DNA from: an uncultured Clostridia bacterium
Lineage (GTDB): Bacteria; Bacillota; Clostridia; TANB77; CAG-508
Length of the DNA stretch: 10,220 nucleotides
Direction: 5' to 3'
Assembly: GCA_944393305.1 (NCBI GenBank)
Contig: CALXZS010000035.1
Span: forward strand, 1-10,220
A program made the position numbers and the translations under genes. Position 1 is the stretch's first letter; every line of letters starts with the position of its first letter. Positions 1 through 5,375 of the stretch are shown piece after piece. The notes under the pieces were generated by a model. That model did no database searches. It saw only the letters and a list, made by a program, of their open reading frames with translations, and had not been told where the DNA came from.

Positions 1-4
1 AAAA

Positions 5-598
5 ATGAAACAGATCGAAATAACCGTAAGATTAATTGATAAAATGGAAAATGCAATTGCAAAATTGGAAAATAAAGGATTTAAAAAAATAAGAGAAAGT
101 GATGTTTATGATATATATTTATCAAATTTAGATAGTGAAATAAAAAAAGAAAATATACAAGAATTTTTAAAACATTCAGTATTATTAAGAAATTTAAAAG
201 TAGATGGAAAAGAAGAAAATAAGATAACATATAAATATAAAGAATTAGATATTAATGGAGATGTTATTTCAGAACAAAAAGTAAATATGAATTGTGATGA
301 CTTAAAAAAAGCAGAAGAATTATTTAGTTGCTTAGGCTTTTATAAACTTATAGAAGTGAAATATCATGTAATTGTATATGAAAAAAACGGAAAAGAATTT
401 GCTTTTCAAATAGTAGAAAATTTAGGAACTTTAATTGAATATGAAAATGTAAATGACTTCACAGGTAAATCAGTATTAGAGATAAATAATGCCAAAAAAG
501 AAATGTTAAAAGAGATTAAAGAATACGATATTAGCATAACAAATGAATACGATGTAAAAAAAGCATTTGAGTTAATAAAGAAAAAATATAGCCTATAA
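5..598 (+). CDS. CYTH-fold protein (class IV adenylate cyclase / triphosphatase-like)
   Basis: This 197-residue protein has the layout of the CYTH (CyaB/thiamine triphosphatase) fold. It has an N-terminal beta strand with charged residues (QIEITVRL, residues 3-10), then LENKGFKKIRESDVYDIYL (21-39), where family members have the 'GF....e.D.Y' segment. A basic strand with LRNLKV (61-66) and ITYKYKE (74-80) follows, and then a second half with LGFYKLIEVKY (110-120) and VENLGTLIEYE (137-147). Family members bind a triphosphate and metal inside a beta tunnel using an ExExK signature. Here the signature reads E5-I-T7-V-R9, so the second acidic residue is lost and Lys is replaced by Arg. Activity is therefore uncertain. 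The ATG is accepted because the signature strand normally lies at the extreme N terminus; the ribosome binding site is outside the window. A 123-base gap and a possible promoter separate it from the next gene. Confidence 0.75.
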   Translation: MKQIEITVRLIDKMENAIAKLENKGFKKIRESDVYDIYLSNLDSEIKKENIQEFLKHSVLLRNLKVDGKEENKITYKYKELDINGDVISEQKVNMNCDDLKKAEELFSCLGFYKLIEVKYHVIVYEKNGKEFAFQIVENLGTLIEYENVNDFTGKSVLEINNAKKEMLKEIKEYDISITNEYDVKKAFELIKKKYSL

Positions 599-631
599 AC
601 GGAATAGATTAAAGAAAAAGTTTGTTTTATG

Positions 632-661
632 TTTACACTTATGTAATTTATATGTTAAAAT
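632..661 (+). promoter_or_regulatory. Putative sigma-A promoter for the YobI-like gene
   Basis: A TTTACA box (632-637) and an extended -10, TG-T-TAAAAT (653-661), are separated by 18 bases. They lie about 60 bases before the start codon at 722, which has a clear GGAGG site at 711-715. A short AAAAGG/CCTTTT hairpin (663-668 with 678-683) lies between the promoter and the gene. In such AT-rich DNA chance matches are common, so the call is tentative. Confidence 0.4.
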
Positions 662-721
662 AAAAAGGAAATAAATACCTTTTATACTAAAGAAAAAATA
701 AATAAGTGTAGGAGGTAAAAA

Positions 722-2914
722 ATGTCGAAAAAAGCAAAAAATAAAATAAAAATAAAAGATAAATTTTATAGCTTAGCACCAACAGAAGAAGCGGAAAATG
801 CAGATAGTTATATTCCTGCAATAGATTGGGCTATAAAAGAACCAGATGTAAAAAACATTGCCATAACAGGAAACTTTGGTTCTGGAAAAAGTAGTATATT
901 AAATACATATAAAAAAAGGACAAAAAAGAAAAAAAGATTTTTAAATATTTCTCTGGCGTCATTTAATCAAAAAAATTATGAAAAAGACGAAAGTATTATA
1001 GAAAATAGTATATTACAGCAAATACTTTATAAAGAAAAAATAAATAAAACACCTTTTTCACGTTTTAAAAAAATAAATAATATACATGATAAAATGTGGC
1101 TAAAAATAATAATTATTATATTGATAGCCTTATCCGTCATATTTTTAATAAATCCAGATATTTATATACAAATTAAAGACTTCATAATAGAAAGAATAAA
1201 TTATAATTTTGTATTCTTTAATAATTGGATGGATAATATATTAAATATTTTTATAAGAAGCATAATAATTATTATATGCATAGCAACATCTATATATTTA
1301 TTAAAATGTATATATGAAATTATAGCAAATTTATCATGGAAATTAACAATAGAGAAAGATAATAAAAAATTAGAACTTGCAAAGCAAGAAGAGCAAGATG
1401 AAACGTCAATCTTTAATAAAAATATAGAGGAAATAATTTATTTTTTCGAAGTTACAAAATATGATGTAGTAATATTTGAAGATATAGATAGAATTGAAAA
1501 TAGTTTAGATTTATTTATAAAACTTAGAGAATTAAATATATTATTAAATAATTCTAATATAGTAAATAAAAAGAAAATCACGTTTATATATGCTTTAAAA
1601 GATGATGTATTTACTAATAGCAAAGAAAGAACAAAGTTTTTTGAATTTATTATTCCAATAATACCAATTGTCAATTCTAATAACTCAAAAGATAAATTGT
1701 TAGAAATGATAAAAGGACAAACATATGAAAAAGAACTAAATGATGACGTATTTTTAAATAATATCACTTTATATATAGATGATATGAGATTACTAAGGTC
1801 AATTTTAAATGAATTTAACATATATTCAAAACAGATAAAAGTAAAATATGACCCTAAAAAATTATTTTCAATAATAGTGTATAAAAATCTATATCCAGAA
1901 GACTTTGCAGAGCTTCAAGAAAATAAAGGTATATTATATGCAATGCTAAATAAAAAAGATAGAAAGACTTCAAGAATACAAAAAGAAAATATGTCAATAT
2001 TATCATACTTGTTAAAAAATAAATATATAGATAAATCTTATGTAGAATATATAAATTATTTCTATCCAACGACATTGAGTATTGAAGATAAAAACTTTAT
2101 ATTTAATTTTAATAATAATATAAAGACAAGATATGATTATCAATTAAATAATATAAAAAATGTATTACCGTATTTTAAGTTATCAGACTTTTCAAAAAGA
2201 GATATATGGAATTTCGACTTACTTTATTATATGTTAAAACGACCGGATAAATATACTGAGCAATTAACTAGAATGTTTAAAAGTTTATCTAGTGGAGAAT
2301 ATGCGTATAGATTTTTAAGAGAGTACATTCAAAAAAGAAGATGTTTTACAAGCTTTTACTTATATTTTACAAAATATTGTAGTAAATTTTGGAATAGAAT
2401 AGATGAAGACTTGCCAACTAAAAGAAGTGACCAATTACTGATATCAATCTTATTATTTGCAGAAGTAGATGATATAATTAATAATTTAGGATCTAATCAA
2501 AACTTCATAAATAGGATAAATAATTTTTATTCCTGGGGTTGGATTTTTACCATAGAGAAGAGTGAAAGAGAGAAGAAATTATTAGAAAATTTAAATATTA
2601 AATTGGCAAAAATAAATATAGAGCAAGTAAATCAAAAATGGTTTGATTTAATCTACAAAAATAATGACTACGAAATTAATAAAGAAAATATAGAAGCTAT
2701 TTTAGTAGGCAAAATGAATGAAAAACTAGAAAAAGTACAGACACAAAATTATACAACAATATGTAAATATGAAAATATGCGCAAATATATTAATGAAAAT
2801 ATAGAAATATATTTAAATGAAGTATTTTTAAAATATCCCAATTATTCAAACAAAGAATTGGAAAAAATAAAAAAATTAATTAAAAAAGAGGATGTTTTGG
2901 GGGACAACTCCTAA
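722..2914 (+). CDS. YobI-like membrane P-loop NTPase
   Basis: This 730-residue ATPase has a Walker A motif GNFGSGKS at residues 50-57, preceded by a segment (SLAPTEEAENADSYIPAIDW, 17-36) that resembles the start of YobI-like NTPases. Two strongly hydrophobic helices follow, at about 126-145 and 179-199. Walker B is VVIFEDIDR at 249-257, with acidic residues E253, D254 and D256. The transmembrane hairpin lies between Walker A and Walker B, as in KAP-type and YobI-type NTPases, which would anchor the ATPase domain on the cytoplasmic face. The C-terminal half is Asn/Lys/Ile-rich and probably helical, with no motif I recognise. As I recall, Bacillus subtilis YobI is clearly longer (about 1200 residues), so this copy may be shortened. 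The last residues (VLGDNS) and the stop codon are read from a REP-like repeat. The start has GGAGG six bases upstream. The function is unknown; a role in phage or plasmid conflict is inference only. Confidence 0.75.
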   Translation: MSKKAKNKIKIKDKFYSLAPTEEAENADSYIPAIDWAIKEPDVKNIAITGNFGSGKSSILNTYKKRTKKKKRFLNISLASFNQKNYEKDESIIENSILQQILYKEKINKTPFSRFKKINNIHDKMWLKIIIIILIALSVIFLINPDIYIQIKDFIIERINYNFVFFNNWMDNILNIFIRSIIIIICIATSIYLLKCIYEIIANLSWKLTIEKDNKKLELAKQEEQDETSIFNKNIEEIIYFFEVTKYDVVIFEDIDRIENSLDLFIKLRELNILLNNSNIVNKKKITFIYALKDDVFTNSKERTKFFEFIIPIIPIVNSNNSKDKLLEMIKGQTYEKELNDDVFLNNITLYIDDMRLLRSILNEFNIYSKQIKVKYDPKKLFSIIVYKNLYPEDFAELQENKGILYAMLNKKDRKTSRIQKENMSILSYLLKNKYIDKSYVEYINYFYPTTLSIEDKNFIFNFNNNIKTRYDYQLNNIKNVLPYFKLSDFSKRDIWNFDLLYYMLKRPDKYTEQLTRMFKSLSSGEYAYRFLREYIQKRRCFTSFYLYFTKYCSKFWNRIDEDLPTKRSDQLLISILLFAEVDDIINNLGSNQNFINRINNFYSWGWIFTIEKSEREKKLLENLNIKLAKINIEQVNQKWFDLIYKNNDYEINKENIEAILVGKMNEKLEKVQTQNYTTICKYENMRKYINENIEIYLNEVFLKYPNYSNKELEKIKKLIKKEDVLGDNS

Positions 2915-2924
2915 AAACAGCTTG
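2895..2924. repeat. REP-like palindromic repeat, copy 1 (diverged)
   Basis: The segment contains GGGGGACAACTCCTAAAAAC and continues into AGCTTG. It matches copies at 2937-2965 and, on the other strand, at 4904-4950, with the core GGGGACA..TCCC followed by AAAAACAG. The AAAAACAGCTTG at 2913-2924 is identical to 4934-4945. The preceding NTPase reading frame ends inside the repeat: its TAA is at 2912-2914. The GGGGACA..TCCC pattern is reminiscent of palindromes associated with Y1 (RAYT) transposases in Bacillota, but no transposase is present here. Confidence 0.7.
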
Positions 2925-2936
2925 ACACTTGCTATT

Positions 2937-2965
2937 CTGTTATTGGGGACATCTCCCAAAAACAG
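2937..2965. terminator. REP-like repeat copy 2, likely terminator between convergent genes
   Basis: CTGTTATTGGG (2937-2947) pairs with CCCAAAAACAG (2955-2965), with one mismatch around a 7-base loop, GACATCT. It lies 13 bases beyond copy 1 in the same orientation, so the two form a tandem pair. It sits between the converging ends of the NTPase gene (stop at 2914) and the XRE gene (stop at 2973), and AT-rich tracts follow on both sides. It therefore probably ends transcription of one or both genes. The hairpin and its kinship with the 4904-4950 element are visible; termination is inferred. Confidence 0.6.
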
Positions 2966-2972
2966 AAATATT

Positions 2973-3209
2973 TTAATCATCATCTAAATCATCAAAAAAA
3001 CAGCTATCATAAAACTCCTTGATAGAAATACCAAATCCAATGCAAATATAATAAATTGTTTCAGAAGAAGGAGCTTTTCTAATAACTTTAAAAATACTTC
3101 TAATCGTAGAAGGATTAATGCCAGATGCTATTGCTAATTGATTTATGTTCATATTATTAATTTTGCATAGCTGATATATTCTTTTTCTTGTTGCTTCTAG
3201 TAAAGTCAT
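2973..3209 (-). CDS. Small Cro/C1-type (XRE) helix-turn-helix regulator
   Basis: This 78-residue protein consists almost entirely of one XRE-type DNA-binding domain. Helices 2-3 read NINQLAIASGINPSTIRSIF (21-40), with the typical alternation of a short 'LA..SGI..STI' turn and recognition helix. The C terminus is a hydrophobic helix followed by an acidic tail, FFDDLDDD (71-78). The start is well supported: GGAGGT lies five bases before the ATG, and an extended -10 (TGCTATACT) lies about 35 bases upstream. It is related to the regulator at 4950-5216 and to the pseudogene at 3308-3533, but more distantly than those two are to each other. No effector domain or target gene can be assigned. Autoregulation through the palindrome at 3281-3296 is plausible. 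Confidence 0.85.
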   Translation of the reverse strand: MTLLEATRKRIYQLCKINNMNINQLAIASGINPSTIRSIFKVIRKAPSSETIYYICIGFGISIKEFYDSCFFDDLDDD

Positions 3210-3243
3210 AATTTACCTCCAATGACTAAAAAACTACAAGAAT

Positions 3244-3252
3244 AGTATAGCA
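3244..3252 (-). promoter_or_regulatory. Extended -10 promoter of the 78-residue XRE gene
   Basis: Read on the minus strand the sequence is TGCTATACT, an extended -10 box 35 bases upstream of the ATG. The same TGnTATACT element precedes the XRE pseudogene (3560-3568) and the other XRE gene (5243-5251). No good -35 box is visible, which fits an extended -10 promoter. Confidence 0.6.
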
Positions 3253-3280
3253 AACAAAAATTGAAAATATGATTGAAACA

Positions 3281-3296
3281 TAACGTATAAACGTTA
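3281..3296. promoter_or_regulatory. 16-base palindrome, candidate operator
   Basis: TAACGTATAAACGTTA is an inverted repeat of TAACGT/ACGTTA around a 4-base spacer. It lies 31 bases upstream of the -10 box of the XRE gene and just beyond the stop codon of the upstream XRE pseudogene (3308). Dyads of this size are typical binding sites of dimeric Cro/C1 regulators. Binding by the adjacent gene's product is inference. Confidence 0.45.
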
Positions 3297-3307
3297 ATAA
3301 ATAAAAC

Positions 3308-3533
3308 TCATTCAAAAATAACATCACAAAATAATCTATCTGCAAAAAAATCTTCAAGAGAGATATTTAAACCTTCACAAATGTGTAGTATTGTAGACAA
3401 CTTAGGGTCTTCACTTTTACCAGTCATGAAACTACTTAAAGTTGAATAAGGAATACCAGCCTTTAAAGATAACTGATGAAGGGTATAATGCTAAATTAAT
3501 AATTCTTTGTCTTACAGCAACAGATAATTGCAT
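3308..3533 (-). pseudogene. XRE regulator pseudogene with frameshift deletion
   Basis: The minus strand encodes a close paralogue of the regulator at 4950-5216, split over two frames. From ATG 3533, with AGAGG upstream, it reads MQLSVAVRQRIINLA and then loses frame at about 3485-3489; that frame ends at TAG after 33 residues. The rest, from about 3487 to TGA at 3308-3310, is read in another frame. It contains TLHQLSLKAGIPYSTLSSFM, then GKS, then LHICEGLNISLEDFF. Alignment to the intact gene shows 4 bases where five codons (SERNI, 15 bases) are expected, so 11 bases are missing and the full product would have been about 78 residues. Promoter, ribosome binding site and stop are otherwise preserved, which suggests recent decay. 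A sequencing error is possible but would have to remove exactly this piece. Confidence 0.85.
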
Positions 3534-3559
3534 AAATATACCTCTTTCTGATAAAAAGA

Positions 3560-3598
3560 AGTATAACAAATAAAATGAAAAAACGCTGACGATACGTC
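3560..3598 (-). promoter_or_regulatory. Promoter and operator-like site of the XRE pseudogene
   Basis: On the minus strand TGTTATACT (3560-3568) is an extended -10. Sixteen bases further upstream lies AACGCTGACGATA (3582-3594, + strand reading). It matches AACGATGACGCTA (5265-5277) upstream of the intact paralogue at 11 of 13 positions and at the same 16-base distance. A small dyad, GACG-ATA-CGTC (3588-3598), overlaps it. The conserved placement over the -35 region suggests a repressor site. Confidence 0.55.
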
Positions 3599-3620
3599 GT
3601 AAAGAAGAGGTTTTACATAC

Positions 3621-3653
3621 AAAAAGAGAGTACCAATTTAAAGGTACTCTTTA
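3621..3653 (-). terminator. Intrinsic terminator of the trmL-trhA operon
   Basis: On the minus strand GAGTACC and GGTACTC (3643-3649 and 3628-3634) form a 7-bp stem, extended by an A-T pair, around an 8-base loop. A CTCTTTTTG tract follows at 3620-3628. It begins 8 to 12 bases after the trhA stop codon at 3661-3663, as expected for rho-independent termination. Confidence 0.75.
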
Positions 3654-3660
3654 AAAATTT

Positions 3661-4335
3661 TTACATAACATATAATAATATACAGAAAAATTGTAGAAAA
3701 CTTCCTAATAATATAAACAAATGAAATATTGAGTGAAAATATTTATGCTTTTTGCCAACGCCATATAAAATAGCACCAACAGTATATGCAATACCACCAG
3801 CAACTAATAAAATAATACCAGCAGTATCAACAGATTTTATTAAAAGGTCTACTCTAAATATAATACACCAACCCATAAGCAAATAACATATCATAGAAAA
3901 TGCTTTAAATTTTTTCAAATCAATTGAATTAAGTACAATTCCTATAATTGCTAAAGCCCATATAGTACCAAAAATAGTCCAACCGGCGACAGCATTTTCC
4001 TCTCTAATATTACATAGTGCAACTGGAGTATAACATCCAGCTATTAATAAAAATATTGTACAATGGTCAAGCACTTGAAAAACACGTTTAGAAAAAAGCT
4101 TGGGACTAAGTCCGTGATAAATACTAGACATTGTATATAAAAGGATTAAGCTAACACCATAAATTGCACCACTAACAATTCCATAAACATTATGATGAAT
4201 TGCAGCAAAGATAGTACAAAGTACAGTTGCAACAATACCTAAAACAACACCAACAATATGTGATGTCATATTAAAAATTTCTTCGCCTTTAGTGTATGAA
4301 GGCAGTACTCTATCAATAAGTTTAGTTCTTCTCAA
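3661..4335 (-). CDS. trhA: Hemolysin III family membrane protein (TrhA/PAQR-like)
   Basis: This is an integral membrane protein of about 224 residues with seven predicted hydrophobic helices. It has the hallmarks of the hemolysin III (TrhA, YqfA) branch of the PAQR/CREST superfamily. Numbered from the TTG start, these are EEIFNMTSH (18-26) before helix 1, the S70-x3-H74 motif in MSSIYH, D90-H91 at the start of another helix followed by CYTP (101-104), and HSIFH (201-205) in the last helix. The Ser, Asp and His residues are those expected to form a metal site. Bacterial members are linked to membrane energetics and fluidity; the haemolysin name is historical. The frame is open to 4350, but the best start is the TTG at 4335-4333, five bases after AGAGGTG. 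The gene is co-transcribed with trmL, whose stop codon overlaps that binding site, so translation is probably coupled. A terminator follows at 3621-3653. Confidence 0.9.
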   Translation of the reverse strand: MRRTKLIDRVLPSYTKGEEIFNMTSHIVGVVLGIVATVLCTIFAAIHHNVYGIVSGAIYGVSLILLYTMSSIYHGLSPKLFSKRVFQVLDHCTIFLLIAGCYTPVALCNIREENAVAGWTIFGTIWALAIIGIVLNSIDLKKFKAFSMICYLLMGWCIIFRVDLLIKSVDTAGIILLVAGGIAYTVGAILYGVGKKHKYFHSIFHLFILLGSFLQFFCILLYVM

Positions 4336-4340
4336 ATTTT

Positions 4341-4348
4341 CACCTCTC
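4341..4348 (-). promoter_or_regulatory. Ribosome binding site that sets the TTG start of trhA
   Basis: Minus-strand GAGAGGTG lies five bases before TTG 4335-4333. The alternative upstream TTG (4350-4348) overlaps this site and has no ribosome binding site of its own, so the downstream TTG is preferred. The trmL stop codon (4349-4347) overlaps the same site. Confidence 0.65.
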
Positions 4349-4847
4349 AAATATCAAAATAATTACTAATTTCCTCTAGATTTTCAAAATTCTTTTGCCT
4401 TAAAACTTCATAAGTTACAACACAAACCGAGTTAGCAAGATTAAGAGAACGTAAATCTTTTCTCATAGGTATGCGTATAGTTTTATCAATATATTTTAAT
4501 AACAAATCTTCTGGCAAACCTTTTGTTTCTTTACCAAATAATAAAAACACTTCATTCATTAAACTGTAATTAGGGTCAGAATAAATATGCTTACCTTTAG
4601 TAGTTGAAAAGAACATATTATGATTTTCAGGAGAATATTTTTCTAAAAATTTATCCAAAGATGTATGTTCTTCAATATCTAATTTATCCCAATAATCAAG
4701 TCCAGCTCTTTTTACAGCTTTTTCAGAAATACTAAAACCAAGAGGATGGACCAAATGAAGTTTAGCTCCAATAGCAGCACAAGTTCTTGCAATATTTCCG
4801 GTATTTTGTGGAATTTCAGGTTCTACCAAAACGATATTTACTTTCAT
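4347..4847 (-). CDS. trmL: tRNA (cytidine(34)-2'-O)-methyltransferase
   Basis: This 166-residue SPOUT (trefoil-knot) methyltransferase shows all three family motifs. Motif 1 is VEPEIPQNTGNIARTCAAIG (8-27), with the catalytic-type Arg in NIAR. Motif 2 is FGKETKGLP (104-112). Motif 3 is IRIPMRKDLRSLNLANSV (124-141), the S-adenosylmethionine-binding knot. The length and motif order fit TrmL (YibK/CspR), which methylates the ribose of the wobble nucleotide C34/cmnm5U34 of leucine tRNAs as a dimer. The ATG has AAAGGA seven bases upstream. It is the first gene of a two-gene operon with trhA. It starts about 50 bases after the terminator of the upstream XRE gene; an ATTGTAT..ATTTAT promoter is possible but weak. 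Confidence 0.95.
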   Translation of the reverse strand: MKVNIVLVEPEIPQNTGNIARTCAAIGAKLHLVHPLGFSISEKAVKRAGLDYWDKLDIEEHTSLDKFLEKYSPENHNMFFSTTKGKHIYSDPNYSLMNEVFLLFGKETKGLPEDLLLKYIDKTIRIPMRKDLRSLNLANSVCVVTYEVLRQKNFENLEEISNYFDI

Positions 4848-4895
4848 AATTATATCCTTTCTATAAATAAATATACCTATATAGAATACAATAAA

Positions 4896-4953
4896 ATTAA
4901 AAAAAATACAAGCTGTTTTTGGGAGGTGTCCCCAAAAACAGCTTGTATTTTAT
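4896..4953 (-). terminator. Near-perfect REP-like palindrome acting as terminator (copy 3)
   Basis: The 20-base arm 4904-4923 (starts AAATACAAGC, ends TTTTTGGG) is exactly complementary to 4931-4950 around a 7-base loop, AGGTGTC. Read on the minus strand, the stem is followed by eight T residues and then AATTTTATTG (4890-4907), the form of an intrinsic terminator for the XRE gene. The stop codon of that gene (4952-4950) sits on the last base of the arm. Its core GGGGACACCTCCCAAAAACAG is shared with copies 1 and 2 at 2895-2965, but in opposite orientation. T-rich sequence on the + side suggests it could work in both directions. Confidence 0.85.
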
Positions 4954-5216
4954 TTTTTTAAAGAAGCTGTATCTCTAATATCTTCAGCTTCGACATCTTG
5001 AAACAATTTATCTTTAAAGAAATCCTCTAATTCAATATTAGCACCTTCGCATAAATGTAATAATGTTGTTAATGTAATACTATTACTTTTGCCATTCATA
5101 AAACTACTTAAAGTAGAGTAAGGTATACCTGAATTTAATGCTAATTTGTGAAGAGTAATATTTCTTTCACTAGCAAGATTTACAATTCGTTGTCTAACTG
5201 CTGTACAAAGTAACAT
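4950..5216 (-). CDS. Cro/C1-type (XRE) helix-turn-helix regulator, paralogue of the pseudogene
   Basis: This 88-residue protein is a single XRE domain. An N-terminal helix with AVRQRIVNLASERNI (6-20) is followed by TLHKLALNSGIPYSTLSSFM (21-40) as helix-turn-helix. A C-terminal helical part then carries LLHLCEGANIELEDFF (52-67) and an acidic/basic tail. The frame is open to 5252, but that region overlaps the -10 box. AAAGGAG at 5225-5231 is seven bases from the ATG at 5216, while the ATG at 5222 is only one base from it, so 5216 is chosen. It is strongly similar to the pseudogene at 3308-3533 (shared GIPYSTLSSFM, GKS, CEG.NI.LEDFF, LF.DV). It is divergent from the TPR gene, with 159 bases between the two starts. 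It probably represses itself through the 5265-5287 repeats; effect on the TPR gene is possible. Confidence 0.85.
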   Translation of the reverse strand: MLLCTAVRQRIVNLASERNITLHKLALNSGIPYSTLSSFMNGKSNSITLTTLLHLCEGANIELEDFFKDKLFQDVEAEDIRDTASLKK

Positions 5217-5242
5217 ATCCATACTCCTTTCTATATTAAAAA

Positions 5243-5287
5243 AGTATAGCAAAGGATATGAAATAACGATGACGCTAAAACGCTAAA
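5243..5287 (-). promoter_or_regulatory. XRE promoter with tandem operator-like repeats
   Basis: On the minus strand TGCTATACT (5243-5251) is an extended -10. Upstream lie TAACGATGACGCTA (5264-5277), an imperfect dyad, and two exact tandem copies of ACGCTAAA (5272-5279 and 5280-5287). The 13-base part 5265-5277 is shared with the pseudogene promoter at the same 16-base distance from the -10. This position over the -35 suits autorepression. Confidence 0.6.
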
Positions 5288-5324
5288 ATATCAATTTATT
5301 TTGGACTTTTATAAAAAAATACTA

Positions 5325-5353
5325 TTGTTAAGTAAAAGAAAATGTGATATACT
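5325..5353 (+). promoter_or_regulatory. Sigma-A promoter of the TPR gene
   Basis: TTGTTA (5325-5330) and TATACT (5348-5353) are exactly 17 bases apart, with an upstream TG (TGATATACT) extending the -10. The ATG at 5376 follows 22 bases later with AAAGGA before it, leaving a very short leader. Confidence 0.7.
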
Positions 5354-5375
5354 CTAAAAAAAAGAAAGGAAAAAT

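Noticed and set aside
1438..1821. 127-residue minus-strand open frame inside the NTPase gene
   Set aside because: It is antisense to a gene with clear Walker motifs, has low-complexity Ser/Phe/Ile composition, and shows no ribosome binding site or domain.
2895..2965. Tandem repeats as the start of a CRISPR array
   Set aside because: Only two diverged palindromic units, no uniform spacers and no cas genes; the third copy is inverted and acts as a hairpin terminator.
2973..3209. XRE gene as antitoxin of a toxin-antitoxin pair
   Set aside because: No adjacent small toxin gene exists; neighbours are a convergent ATPase and a pseudogene of another regulator.
4746..4961. + strand open frame over the trmL start and terminator hairpin
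   Set aside because: It overlaps the trmL coding start antisense and reads through the terminator palindrome; nothing protein-like.
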